Of a DNA stretch of 64,000 nucleotides, positions 27,401 through 34,920 are shown piece by piece. Numbering within the stretch: position 1 is the stretch's first letter; every line of letters begins with the position of its first letter. The translations under genes were made by a program, and so were the position numbers. The stretch spans positions 498,605-562,604 of the forward strand of contig JAJEKV010000182.1 in NCBI GenBank assembly GCA_021234155.1, given 5' to 3'. This DNA comes from Isoetes taiwanensis. Its lineage: Eukaryota > Streptophyta > Lycopodiopsida > Isoetales > Isoetaceae. The notes under the pieces are model-generated. The model was given only the letters and a program-made list of their open reading frames with translations. It was not told the DNA's origin and did not search any database.

Positions 27401-30241
27401 ATGGCATCATGATCTAACACATACATATATATGTTATATAAGTTAACATAGTGGACAACTGCAAGAATTCAAGTATTTCCAGATACTGCAAAACTGGCTA
27501 ACTTTTCTCAGGCTCAGGAAAAGTCCGTCCCATGCCTCGTTCTTCCAAACACATGTAATCTTCTTGTGTCCTTGCAATGTTGCACGGCCTCTTCATCGTG
27601 AGTTATAGCTGCCATCAATGCACAATGTAAGGATCGTAATACGATGCCGCCCCCTTAAACTTTGCATGTGGCTTCCGATGATAAGTCTGGAAAAAATCAT
27701 CGTATTTGTCATAGAAAACTGCATTTCTGCTGATATGAAGCTCTCGTCCAATCGGATCCCACAATCTGTAATTTTCAGAAATTTCAACTTGCTGGTTTAA
27801 AGTTTGAAACAGGCAGAAGCTTGTAAAAGCTCCTTCTCAGGATCGGCATAGAGTGAAGGACCTTGGGAAAATCAGACATTACTTTTTTATTCTTTCCTGT
27901 AAAATATATTTTTCATGTGTGACATGCAAGAAAAAACTGACTAAGTGATGTAAAACCCCTGCAAAACAAATCAGGTGGCTAAAGAAAATAAATCAAGTAA
28001 AATTTTCTAACCTGAGTCAGTTGGCCCACATCCTTCCCAATCTCAAGGCCTCCTAATTTAAGGTACTTTAGCCTATCAACAATGTAACGCAAACTGTCTT
28101 TCAATTGGTAGAGGCATATAACATCTGGATCAATTTCAGAGTGAATAAACTTTTCCCATGCTTTAAGCATTGTAGCCTCCGATGTGTGCACACGAACATC
28201 AATGCCTGGCAAATGTTGATAATTCATATCCATCCCATAAGTGAAAACTATTTGCAGCTGCTTCTTTTCATTTGGCAAAGATATTATATTAGAGATAATA
28301 AGCACGGGATCTGTTACAGGATTTACTGAATTCCCTATAAGGCATTTACTCGAGTCCTCGATATCATTGAAATGCACTACATTAACATCATCAACATCAT
28401 CAGCTGCTTCTTTCTTTCCTGAATGTCTATCGGCCGTGCCATTCTTTTTACAAAGAACATTCAAGGCCAATATTTTCAGCGGAGGCAGCATCGACCACTT
28501 TGATTCTTCAAGTTTTGCATCCATGTTTCGAGAGGTTTCCTCCACCAACGTTTTGAATTTGCTCCTAACATCTTTATCTGATCCAATATTAGTGTCAAAA
28601 AAAGTATCATCACTGATCTCTGAAGCTGCATAATGGTCATCTTCCATCACTGCCTGACTGCCTAGTGACATCTGAGGTGATGTAAAGTTATCAACGACAT
28701 CTGGTGTCAAGCCATGCAAATCCTGCCAATTGGCATAGACCTCTGTTTCACATCGTGTTCTCCTTTCACTAAGTGGCACCACTTTGGACTGCTGAATCTC
28801 CACCCAAGCACCTCCTGCAATCCCAATTTCACAAAAAAATCGCATCCCAAGCTGCAGATAACAAAGCATAGAAATATCAGTTGTATGTGCTAATGCACAT
28901 TATTTTTACAGAAACTAACAGCCATTAGCCCACGTTTTTCATGGATACAACTTTTTTAATGAGCAATGCCTGCAGCCCAACGCATGCATGGGTCAATTCT
29001 TATACTGGACACCATGTTTTCTATTTAAAACTAAAAGGTAATGGCATGCTACTTTGATATTTTCTTCATAGGGTACAAATTCATTCCAAGCCATTCCATC
29101 ATCCCGCAGAAAATTTTCTCGTGCGAGTAAAGATAAACGCTTTCCAACTGACACTGTATCTCTGCTCCTCCACACTTCTACCTGCCGTAGCAAAGTTACA
29201 ATGAGAACAGAGTATCAGAAGGAAGAGCAGACCACAATGCAAGGATAAATGATACAAAGAAGAAAAATCAAGAACTCAGACAACATAACAAGTATAACCT
29301 TCAGGAATGGAAATGGACCACCAAGCCGATAGTACAACAATGGGCTTCTATATGCCAATGAGACTCTCGCAACCTGAATGGAAATAATTAGCATAATCAT
29401 ATGGAAGTATCCAAAATAGACCCTAAACGTTAGAATCTTTCTTGGGCTTCTTGTGTAAATTAAATCATAATTCAGTATTCTACTTTTGACTGATTCAAAC
29501 TAAACACCGCAATCATGATCCTATGCATGCATTCCATATTTGACTTGATTGCATTTGCTCCAAATCTCTTCATGATCCTTCACAATTTGCCTATCTAAAC
29601 GCAACCATCCTCTTTGAGCTTGCTGCCACGAAAAATAGAGGATATTGGAACTCTGTTTGTAAGAGAGACCAGTGATAGCTGTGTTGAAGATGTCAATCGT
29701 ACCGGCAGAAGTACAGAATTCCCCAGCATTTTCGATTTACTTTACCTAAATTTTTTTAATCCCTGAATCTCAAAGTGATCCTAAATGACCATGCAAGAGA
29801 CGCCAGCAAGCTTACACTAGAATTAGACACTACTTTGCTTCTTTTGGGCCCTGGGACATGATGATGGTTAAGATAATCCTTTAGAGCTTCCATTTTCTCC
29901 TTCAGTAAGCCTTCTTCCATATCTTGAATGTGCACTGGAGCTGGAAACCAGAAGTATGGTAGAAAATCTGGCCACAAGAAAAAAGAGTAAGTAACGTTAC
30001 AAACAATCAAAGAAGTGAACATGAAACATTTACCTTGTATAATGCAGCATATGCTCTGGCCATTCATAGTAGTTCCGAACAGTGATATCTATTCATATGA
30101 TCATCAAAGAAAATAGTGCTTAAAAAATTTTAGCTTACAAAAAAATTGGACAGAACTGAGGCTGCTCACAGTAGGAGGTGTCGAGCTAGAAGATACAGAT
30201 GCATCCATGAAGGTTGCATCCACAAGCATGAAGCGCAACAT
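3217..30241 (-). CDS. Pol delta-like family-B DNA polymerase with degenerate active sites (23 exons)
   Basis: Exons, 5' to 3': 30241-30170, 30088-30034, 29967-29816, 29373-29299, 29181-29053, 28851-28012, 27272-27096, 26730-26617, 25996-25880, 25531-25483, 25087-25023, 21468-21407, 17912-17847, 17777-17716, 11663-11566, 11237-11155, 10849-10648, 5344-5318, 4813-4571, 4224-4015, 3952-3854, 3776-3625, 3496-3217. They sum to 3,429 nt (1,142 aa plus stop), and all phases agree. Order of domains: N-terminal domain, exonuclease domain (about 285-545), palm motif A DFSSLYPS (D622), motif B (K711, NALYGFTG), motif C YAQTDS (763-768), thumb with GIESERRD, then CysA (C1046, C1049, C1061, C1064) and CysB (C1095, C1098, C1109, C1114). 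Similarity is to POLD1, with some REV3-like stretches. Canonical POLD1 is about 1,100 aa. The catalytic residues are degraded (see exon entries) and the donor at 21406 is CT. An upstream exon encoding the usual N-terminal tail may be missing: an acceptor at 30271 is in phase with the ATG. Paralogue or young pseudogene remain open. Confidence 0.85.
3625..4813 (-). CDS. Polymerase exons 19-22 (thumb and start of CysA)
   Basis: Exon 19 (4813-4571) has NRYAGKQF and RGIESERRD, which match KKRYAG and KGIETVRRD. Exon 20 (4224-4015) has ALAVRLKRRDP and GERIPYVLL, matching ELAERMRKRD and GDRVPYVII. Exon 21 (3952-3854) has AEDPLIALMENL and YLENKLRKPL, matching SEDPIYVL and YLENQISKPL. Exon 22 (3776-3625) ends with CMSC, the first half of CysA. 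All introns are short with GT-AG borders and consistent phase. Confidence 0.85.
5318..5344 (-). CDS. Polymerase micro-exon 18 (27 nt)
   Basis: The exon encodes VLCPFLLLQ between acceptor TTGCAG and donor GTATAC. It fills exactly the place of VYFPYLLI between the FER end of exon 17 and NRYAG of exon 19. All three are phase 0. Confidence 0.75.
5865..7470 (+). mobile_element. 5'-truncated LINE copy in intron 17 of the polymerase gene, antisense
   Basis: It begins inside the RT domain (VQLGLNKGAPLSLTLFGLYI) and carries a YTDD catalytic box (expected YADD), VNLHKTKVMVF and a C-terminal stretch to about 7107, with frameshifts. The 3' end reads GTCTCAGAGACCC...GACGTTAATAA, like the tail of the LINE copy ending near 38240. 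The next bases are pyrimidine-rich (TTCTTCCTTCGTTCTTTC). Confidence 0.8.
7885..8290 (-). pseudogene. Decayed copia reverse-transcriptase fragment in intron 17
   Basis: The stretch parallels the intact copia RT near 13.93-14.05 kb: the minus strand still shows the order of the ALKSAFLNG, Q-x-GF and LYGLK segments, but with many stops. It has no LTRs and predates the intact copia insertion. Confidence 0.6.
8574..10044 (-). mobile_element. Merlin-type (IS1016/ISXO2-like) DNA transposon with intact ends
   Basis: Terminal inverted repeats of about 70 bp lie at 8584-8655 and 9964-10034, nearly perfect and rich in G/C runs. They extend less perfectly to GG at both ends. The flanking bases show an 8-bp direct repeat, GCTATGAC (8566-8573 and 10045-10052), which fits the 8-9 bp target duplications known for Merlin. 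The motif TTATCCGGCCCCCC occurs twice within each end, spaced by about 40 bp, as expected of paired transposase binding sites. The element lies in intron 17 of the polymerase gene. Confidence 0.85.
8900..9819 (-). pseudogene. Merlin transposase with two frameshifts
   Basis: Reading starts at 9819. An N-terminal zinc ribbon (C-x2-C...CGRCRTTRSVRTGSWF) is followed by the DDE catalytic core. The three acids are visible as IVEIDESKFGK, IIFSDCWKGY and NKIESTWGVVKR. One-base frameshifts near 9460 and 9300 break the frame, so this copy cannot make full-length enzyme. The core is otherwise well kept. The last open frame runs on past the element's end, so the true C-terminus is unclear. Confidence 0.8.
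10648..11237 (-). CDS. Polymerase exons 16-17: motif B kept, motif C degenerate
   Basis: Exon 16 (11237-11155) encodes LCSNALYGFTGA: the motif B asparagine (N715) and YGFTG are kept, but the usual Ser after Asn is Ala. Exon 17 (10849-10648) encodes AKVIYAQTDSLFVMF. The family motif C is YGDTDS; here Gly is Ala764 and the first Asp is Gln765 (codon CAA at 10773-10771). D767 remains. Surrounding residues (KVIY, TDS, the FPSPMALKFER helix) are well conserved, so this is a specific change. Polymerase activity is expected to be absent or strongly reduced, an inference from B-family mutant studies. Confidence 0.88.
11566..11663 (-). CDS. Polymerase exon 15 (fingers)
   Basis: The exon encodes ITARKRAKEQ and AVLDGRQKALK, which match LLTARKRAKAD and AVLDGRQLALK of Pol delta. 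The last residue is the conserved fingers lysine (K711) of motif B, and the donor is GTATGT. It is the first exon after the intron that holds the copia element. Confidence 0.85.
12490..12740 (-). repeat. Copia 3' LTR
   Basis: On the minus strand this LTR begins TGTTAG and ends TTTCA. It is 251 bp and differs from the other LTR at two transition sites. Confidence 0.95.
12741..12752 (-). other. Copia polypurine tract
   Basis: On the minus strand CAGGGGGGA immediately precedes the 3' LTR, the expected place for plus-strand priming. Confidence 0.85.
12773..16954 (-). CDS. Copia gag-pol polyprotein, intact, 1,393 aa
   Basis: Order of domains: gag (about 1-230); CCHC zinc knuckle CWFCGKKGHLKRDC (234-247); aspartic protease at D311 (DSAATKHF; many copia elements have DSG or DST here); pre-integrase HHCC zinc region; integrase core with HSDMCYLP, RTDNAREY and PQNGVAERKN; reverse transcriptase with the catalytic YVDD near residue 1071; RNase H with the SDSD start; and the C-terminal ADGFTKPL block. 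The copia order (integrase before RT) is clear. No stop or frameshift is present, and with the near-identical LTRs this marks a recent insertion that may still be active. Confidence 0.97.
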   Translation of the reverse strand: MAAHADPWKYFTHPVLDAENYFTWRDAFETNLNLRDLGDVFLSTWNPTTPEDQKKDMYALNHLKTCICTDLQRDIRTFKSFKAAFAFLQNICVQQGEGQRIMFQSKLDNLRLEECKNMADYLQQCKTLREKFFGAGGDMTEITFIMYVLKGLSKEYQHIVDHYHMKVKIKVTFTQLQQKLLDAESTRRRRDQYEHAHYSAKSSSNAIPSSSSINTSKELLPKSSSDSSREPFACWFCGKKGHLKRDCRKLQRELAQYSKDHAVKPVKTESVAVSPKLETSANVSHLSVGDFELGFLNVAAENFDEDVWLLDSAATKHFAGKSQMFDTLIPHDTTIVRMADGNLAKSKGKGTVQFPTENCLTLKLEDVVLVPGLFVNLLSISEFDRKKGYSILFTGGFVHILHKNPLDLVDLQNLGPIAKGYLNDEGLYVLPKGSSSSSKASDIQSSLSATVSQSSDSLWHARYGHVAYSALVTASKYQIVKGLPTLKAQDLDCHACRLGKQVQAPYSSQAEFRAQKPLELIHSDMCYLPTESYGGNRYFMVFVDDFSRYTWVYPIKFKSQAFSQFLTFSHLVENELSTTIKKIRTDNAREYLSQEFDDYLKSKGIHRELIVPYAHPQNGVAERKNRTLMDLARSMLKYKQLPPQFWAEAVLTAAYVSNRAPTKSLGIKTPFEALYGIKPDVSHFKVFGCLAFATVPREILHKHGKLADRATKVIFIGYQDNMKAWRCYDPVTKRVFASRSLTFVEDAVYSNDFYQSHEVDYDRVICNQFEIDSMSNDQISGTLSESIPVSSNIIIPLSDFSSSQGSASGKSVSQFSDPYSEFLPLDYHSPVPDASSSSTDMVDTQNHSLRRSQRIANLPPVHYSCNYALMTQVIHDKDPITYTEAAKHSHWVQAMQDEIDMLQKQQTWELVPKPLNHNIIGAKWVFRTKYHSDGTLSKHKARLVAKGYTQQEGFDFNEVFAPVVRLDTLRAVLALAAHKAWPLYQLDFKSAFLNGDLQEELYMQQPPGFKDKGHPDFVCKLKKSLYGLKQAPRCWHMKINSFLLSIGYQRSRADPNLYYNFEGDSVSIILLYVDDTIITGDAARLISQTKEFLTQQFEVTDLGLMHYCLGLEVWQTHTGLHITQQKYILELLDRFHMTDCKPALLPCDIGQKLTLESDHEDADPTLYRQLVGALLYLTHSRPDIVYVVGVLTRFMQHPKQPHWKAAKTVLRYLQGTKTEGVLYLRNSDPKLVLFSDSDMASTDLDHRRCLTGYGYVSFFGGNPITWCSKKQDTTSISTTEAELKALCMTVQEMLWLVHLYEDLHISIKPASVQCDNSGALYHVKDYKGHLQIKHMDIKLCFIREQLDNGSLSLSYCSTHDQAADGFTKPLAGKHFQKMKEILHVLPRLSSQGG
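17351..17366 (-). other. Copia primer-binding site (initiator tRNA-Met)
   Basis: On the minus strand TGGTATCAGAGCCGGA directly follows the 5' LTR. It is the standard complement of the 3' end of initiator tRNA-Met. Confidence 0.93.
17367..17617 (-). repeat. Copia 5' LTR
   Basis: 251 bp, TG...CA ends on the minus strand. It presumably holds the element promoter; I did not identify a clear TATA box. Confidence 0.95.
17716..17912 (-). CDS. Polymerase exons 13-14
   Basis: Exon 13 (17912-17847) encodes CYTTLIHPDD and exon 14 (17777-17716) encodes PTGAQFVTPEVRHGVLPRIC, matching the TP-x-G-x-x-FV block after motif A. They are separated by a 69-nt intron, the shortest in the gene. Exon 14 leaves one base that pairs with two bases of exon 15 across the intron carrying the copia element. 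Confidence 0.8.
19942..20361 (+). pseudogene. Copia RT/RNase H relic in intron 12
   Basis: The segment encodes QKKYAADLVKKFDMEDAQPV and ALVGSLEYLTVTRPNI, the standard copia stretch between RT and RNase H. It is antisense to the polymerase gene, has no LTRs nearby and its flanks are not readable. Confidence 0.75.
21407..21468 (-). CDS. Polymerase exon 12: motif A, with a mutated splice donor
   Basis: The exon follows a good acceptor (CGTTTTGCAG) and encodes DPIAILDFSSLYPSVYMSHN plus two bases of a Leu codon. D622 of motif A is kept. The next exon supplies the third base and CYTTL, as in the family. The expected donor GTAAGC reads CTAAGC: base 21406 is G on the plus strand where C is needed. 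Reading through gives an immediate TAA. A cryptic GT 18 nt upstream (AGT|GTACAT) keeps phase but removes YMSHNL. Confidence 0.8.
21690..22015 (-). repeat. Two related, decayed copia 3'-terminal segments
   Basis: The blocks near 21750-21800 and 21955-22010 both read like the complement of ADG-x-TKP (compare GGTGAAGCTTAAGGAAGCC with the intact element near 12.85 kb). Each is preceded by a similar GCCCATAATCTC/GTCCATAATTTC stretch. They look like a duplicated copia end in intron 11. Confidence 0.45.
22016..25022. other. Rest of intron 11, no recognised gene
   Basis: AT-rich sequence with short open frames only. I see no family similarity, and no exon is needed here because exons 11 and 12 join in phase. 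Confidence 0.5.
25023..25996 (-). CDS. Polymerase exons 9-11 (link to palm)
   Basis: Exon 9 (25996-25880) encodes IEMARVTGLSIMDVI, aligning with VEMARVTGVPLSFLL. Exon 10 (25531-25483, 49 nt) encodes LLCEDWSNKYLLLS and ends in phase 1. Exon 11 (25087-25023) begins in the complementary phase and ends HPLESGTAGYYE, matching the EA-x-x-GFYE element just before motif A. Exon 10 was recognised partly because it restores the phase between exons 9 and 11. Confidence 0.75.
26617..27272 (-). CDS. Polymerase exons 7-8: end of exonuclease domain, Exo III lost
   Basis: Exon 7 (27272-27096) encodes the GGRVIIDMLR stretch that aligns with EGRVQFDLLQ of Pol delta. Exon 8 (26730-26617) encodes RRLISYSLKEAE in the place of RRLAVYCLKDAY. 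The Exo III aspartate is thus glutamate (E536, codon 26625-26623). Both splice joins are phase 0 with GT-AG borders. Confidence 0.85.
28012..28851 (-). CDS. Polymerase exon 6: exonuclease-like domain, Exo I and Exo II lost, two insertions
   Basis: This 840-nt exon starts with GIAGGAWVEI, matching the GIVGGNWIE block of Pol delta. Where the family has the Exo I acid pair (DIE), the sequence reads NVL (N292, L294; codons 28461-28453). Where the family has YNICKFD (Exo II), it reads YQLKDS (Y409-S414). The flanking EIDPDVI and PVTDPVLII blocks still align, so the motif positions are secure. Two hydrophilic stretches are longer than in POLD1: about 60 residues before Exo I, rich in Asp, Glu and Ser, and about 30 residues after it (HSGKKEAADDVDDVN). 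Family knowledge predicts no proofreading activity. Confidence 0.85.
29816..30241 (-). CDS. Polymerase exons 1-3 (N-terminal domain)
   Basis: Exon 1 (30241-30170) starts at the first in-frame ATG and ends at donor GTGAGC. A TAG lies just upstream of the possible acceptor at 30271, so translation either starts at 30241 or comes from an unseen 5' exon. Exon 2 (30088-30034, 55 nt) encodes ISLFGTTMNGQSICC, which matches the FGVT-x-GHS-CC stretch of Pol delta. Exon 3 (29967-29816) encodes FLPYFWFPAP, which matches the GFEPYFYI region, followed by the helix that contains DMEEGLLKEKM. Phases 0, 1 and 0 agree at the junctions. Confidence 0.8.
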
Positions 30242-30315
30242 TTTTTTGGATGGCACGTAAGCTTCCAGTGGCTAGGCTATGTCCTTCGCGAGCGATAATT
30301 TAAAACTTCAGACAC

Positions 30316-31950
30316 GTGCATGTCGTCGATGAGAATAGTTATGTCAAATTGCATAGGCTAGGCTACACGTTATCCAATGAATTGAGTTTTCATATTCATA
30401 TTGCTTGGAAAATTTCCTGTTTGGCGCCTCATCTTAGTCGTGCTTGTGAGTGTTTAAAAAATTTCAAAGTTGTGGGGAGAAGTGGCATATCCTGCTGGAT
30501 ATGCCTTATGAGAGTGGTCAAGAGATTGCATGAAAAGAAATATGGATGTTCCAAATACATTTCTCTTGCACGTTATGAAGTTCTATGCAATAATCCTCCC
30601 TTATTGCCATGTGTAATGGCTTGAGGATTGTTCTCTGCCTATTGTGTTGCGGAGCTTGCTTTTCCTTGTATCTTTGTGATTAGCTCGAGGCTATCACACA
30701 TTTCGTGTGTTCGAGCATTAATTGTGTTTGCGTGTGTGAGCATTAATTATATGTGTATTTATGATTATCTCACAAATTACTGTCTTCAAAAAAAAGAAAA
30801 AAAACTAGCGGTAATGCAGGCTTGTGGATTTGGGTTGGGTTGGAATGACTACGTGGTTGGCTTAGGTTATCGCGTTTTTTGCAGCTGCTTGGGTGCTTAT
30901 CCATTTTCTTTGATGTGAGTAATAGTTTAGCGTATGCATTGTTTATATTCTAGTTTTGTTTCGTTGGTGTATGATGTAAATAGATTATTGTGTTTTTTAT
31001 GTTGTGTTTATAAGTGTGCATCTCCTTGAGACACCTTGATTGCATTTGGCGTTGCATTAGGAGATCACTGTACATTATATAGAACATTGTGAAATTATTA
31101 AAAAATAATAGTTTCGAGAAGGCATCCTTAATCCCATAAATTCTAGAGGCGAATATTACCTTGCATATCTATTAATCATAGTAGTGTAAATAATAATCAT
31201 AGTAAGTTTAGATGTTTCAGTTACAAGCACTTAAACCAAACAATTTAAACATTGTTTGTCACATGGCAGAAGATTTGGGATCCAAGGTGTGAGCTTCTAG
31301 CTTAAGGTATGTAGTTCAAGACAAAATATATAAGTTCATTTGTATTTACAAGCGAAGACCGAGCTTTTACCTAGAAGGAAAATTGAGCCCTTGGCCGGGT
31401 ATTCTATGTGATAGTTGTTTATGCCAAGCTTTCATAAAAGAATATTTATTTTGGGCAAGAGAATGGAGGAGGTATATAGATGGAATACTTGCTTGCATGC
31501 AATTTCAATTGAGCATATTCTCCATATATGATGGTAGTTGGATGGAGGCTGTTAAGCACAACTCTAAGCTACTTGCTTCGATTTGTTGCATCGCGTTTGG
31601 ACTCCTAATTCTTTTCTAATTGACTTGCCCCAAAATATAGTTTATGGCCAAAATATAAAGGTCATGAAAATTATTGAGCCTAAAAACCATGAGGATGATA
31701 CAATAACAAGGTGTCTTTCAATGATTTAGCTATATATAGAATGACAATGCCTTATAATCAAAAACATTTTTGGGCGGAAGAAAAATTTTTGCGTCGTCAA
31801 TCAATATGTTAAATCAAGGTTCCAGAAAGCTGTTGAGGTTATAACATATAGCCTTTTTTTGTTAGGCAACAAATGATGTATGATGTGTAAAGGTGCATCA
31901 ACGAGAGTGAAAATGTCCTTATATTGACTCTACGAGAGTGAAAATGTCCT
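30316..31950. other. Intergenic stretch with an unrecognised 102-codon open frame
   Basis: Upstream of the polymerase gene. A plus-strand frame at 30316-30624 (MHVVDENSYVKLHRLGYTLS...) is Cys-rich but matches nothing I know. A 30-bp unit (ACGAGAGTGAAAATGTCCTT and following) occurs twice in tandem at about 31901-31962. A missing 5' exon or the promoter of the polymerase gene may lie here; I could not identify either. Confidence 0.4.
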
Positions 31951-32416
31951 TATATTGACTATTGAATTGTTGGAACAAAATGCCCAACACCAAGCATCTG
32001 AAACTCCTTCTAGTCTGATGAAGACGGAGGTCCAATCCGTGTTAGCTGAGGAGCGTGACCGATACAAAAGAGCCTTGAGAATAAGAATTATAGGAGTATT
32101 GGAAGTAGAAGATGAACAAACCAAAGAGGTGGCTATTCAGTTTTGTAAGGAAAATCTGAAAATGGAGGAGCCTGATATCATTGATGCTTGGCGGACCGGT
32201 AGAAAAATTGAAGATAAAGTTAGACATATCCTGGTCAAATGTAGGGATGAAGCATCACGTACAGAGATTCTAAAGCATGGGCCTATGCTGAAAGGCAGCA
32301 ACTATCGGGTATGTGAAGACTTAACGTGGCAGCAATTACAAACACGACCAGAGGCCATTCGACAAGTGAAAGAAGCCAGAGCATCAGGGAAATGGGTTGT
32401 CTATAGAAACGGACAG

Positions 32417-34920
32417 TGATACGATTAGCTAGTCTCCAAAGATCTACTGCAAAAACAATCGTCAAGAAACAAGTCAAGTAAGCACAAATCCACCCTTCCG
32501 GGTAAGCTCACCACCCAACCGGGTTGTCCTCGAGCAAGAGACTTCCAAAGAAAGGAAATAACGCAAGTTAGGCCACTACAAATCCTTTGTAGCAAAAACA
32601 TAAATTCAAGGAATAGGCTAGGCTTAGGATTTGTCTTAGATCTTCAATTGGGATAGAAACAAGCTTCCTCCCTCCCCCAGACGCTTACATAGTTTCCTCC
32701 TTATATAACATTCACTTCCTTTATAAAAAGGTAAAGGTATCCTTTAATAGGCCTTACTTGAATGATGTCCATATATTTAGCCCAAGTCCCTTTTAAACAT
32801 TAAAAGTACCCCTTTGTGTCCATTGATATAATAGATGCATGTCTTTCTTAGCTATAATAATAGTTTACTATATTTTCTAAGGTTCTTAGATTAGCTTATG
32901 GTTTATAACTTGTCCTATCTTATATTAGATAATAATATCCACCAATGGTCTAGCTAAGGATAATTGTTAACTTAACTTATTGTATATTCTCTAAGATACT
33001 TTAGTCCAAGGATTAAACATTTACAGCATTCTTTCTCCTACTCTTGCTCCCGACAACCACTCCCCCGAGCGCCACCATATCAATTCCTCCCCTTCTTGGG
33101 ATTGATCGTCCTCGATCAAGAATTATATGGCAAATTAACACAACCAAATCCATGGTTGCAACCTGCACAATCAGAAATGGTCAAGTCCAGCCCTTTAGGC
33201 TAAAAGTTTTCAAGTCCAGCCCTTTAGGCTAAAAATATTCAAGTCCAGCCCTTTAGGCTAAAAATTTTCCAAGTCCAGCCCTTTAGGCTAAAAATTTCCA
33301 AGTCCAGCCCTTTAGGCTAAAAATATTTTCCAAGTCCAACTATTATGCTGCGAACATATTAGTTGTCTCAAGACTTACCATACACTACACAAAGAAAAGA
33401 ACATCTTATATTTCCACCTTGGAATTCCCTAAGGCAAATGTAACTCAAATATCCGTTTACCTTATAGCCACAAACGCCTACAACTTAGGTTGCTCATGTG
33501 CCAATAAGAAGATAAGAATATCTCCCAAAATAATTCCCTGCATGACAATTTCTATGTCCTACGAAAAACTCAATCATGACATTAGAACCTGCAAACCCAA
33601 CCAAATGGTATGGTTCTTTGTGTTATACCAATAATTGCATGTATCACCTAACATAGGTTCATGTCTTACACATTAACAACCTAGAGAATTCAATGACCAA
33701 ATGGTACGTTTCTTTACTAACATATAATCAAATGATTTTTCTTTCAACATACCCACAGAAATATTGTAGAAAGTTCTAAGGCTTGAAATGGTTTATCAAT
33801 GGCTTCAAATGAAATGCGAACACTTATGAAGATTTAATCAATCACAACCTAGGGAGAGTCCATGGCACGACCCATTTCCATATTCATTAAACTTATATAC
33901 CAAGTTATGCTCTGCAATTATTTCATATTAACCAATCACTTCATGGTCCAAGCGCCCTATGATTTTCTCAGTTCTTCATAAGCTGGCTCATAACTAGCAT
34001 TGTTTCCCAGCACGTCTTTCAGGCTTTGATTTTGGCTGAGATTCAGTCAATACCTTAAATCTTTTTGGACAGAACCCCATGCAAAAAAAAACAAGTTAAT
34101 GCTCTTATGCCATCCAGAATTCTAGTTACATTCCTCGAGACCTAGTCTTACTTCTTCAGAGCTTTTAATTTCGCTCAAACAAATACCAAAATATTTCTAA
34201 TAGAGCAATTAGACTAGTTCTTACTGGTTCACTCAAAATGAACAAAATGAAAACACACAGGCTCCAAGAGAAATCGGAACCTGGCTCTGATACCAATTGA
34301 TACGATTAGCTAGTCTCCAAAGATCTACTGCAAAAACAATCGTCAAGAAACAAGTCAAGTAAGCACAAATCCACCCTTCCGGGTAAGCTCACCACCCAAC
34401 CGGGTTGTCCTCGAGCAAGAGACTTCCAAAGAAAGGAAATAACGCAAGTTAGGCCACTACAAATCCTTTGTAGCAAAAACATAAATTCAAGGAATAGGCT
34501 AGGCTTAGGATTTGTCTTAGATTTACATAGTTGCCTCCTTATATAACATTCACTTCCTTTATAAAAAGGTAAAGGTATCCTTTAATAGGCCTTACTTGAA
34601 TGATGTCCATATATTTAGCCCAAGTCCCTTTTAAACATTAAAAGTACCCCTTTGTGTCCATTGATATAATAGATGCATGTCTTTCTTAGCTATAATAATA
34701 GTTTACTATATTTTCTAAGGTTCTTAGATTAGCTTATGGTTTATAACTTGTCCTATCTTATATTAGATAATAATATCCACCAATGGTCTAGCTAAGGATA
34801 ATTGTTAACTTAACTTATTGTATATTCTCTAAGATACTTTAGTCCAAGGATTAAACATTTACAGCATTCTTTCTCATACTCTTGCTCCCGACAACCACTC
34901 CCCCGAGCGCCACCATATTA
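32417..34920 (-). mobile_element. Non-autonomous LTR retrotransposon (LARD/TRIM-like) inside LINE ORF1
   Basis: LTRs lie at 32417-33082 (666 bp) and 34298-34920 (623 bp; one 43-bp gap and only a few substitutions). A 5-bp target duplication GACAG flanks them (32412-32416, 34921-34925). On the minus strand a tRNA-Met PBS (TTGGTATCAGAGCC) follows the 5' LTR at 34298 after two bases, and a purine tract (AAGAAGGGGAGGAAT) precedes the 3' LTR. The 1.2-kb interior codes for nothing recognisable. Removing it restores the LINE ORF1 frame. Confidence 0.93.
33183..33345. repeat. Five tandem copies of a 29-32 bp unit inside the non-autonomous element
   Basis: The unit AAGTCCAGCCCTTTAGGCTA plus an A/T-rich spacer is repeated five times, then decays to AAGTCCAACTATTATGCT. 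Copies are identical in the core and vary in the spacer. Confidence 0.93.

Noticed and set aside
3217-30241. The polymerase gene as REV3 (Pol zeta), which also lacks exonuclease
   Set aside because: Some blocks look REV3-like (GVLPR, PLADS). But YGFTGA, AVLDGRQ-x-ALK, YLEN-x-x-x-KPL and the N-terminal PYF block are Pol delta-like, the huge REV3 insert is absent, and REV3 keeps YGDTDS. A deep relation to both is left open.
30316-30624. Plus-strand 102-codon frame as a gene
   Set aside because: No recognised domain, no splice context and no promoter signal; kept only as an unrecognised open frame.
33183-33345. The five 29-bp repeats as a CRISPR array
   Set aside because: Units are contiguous without unique spacers and lie inside an LTR element.
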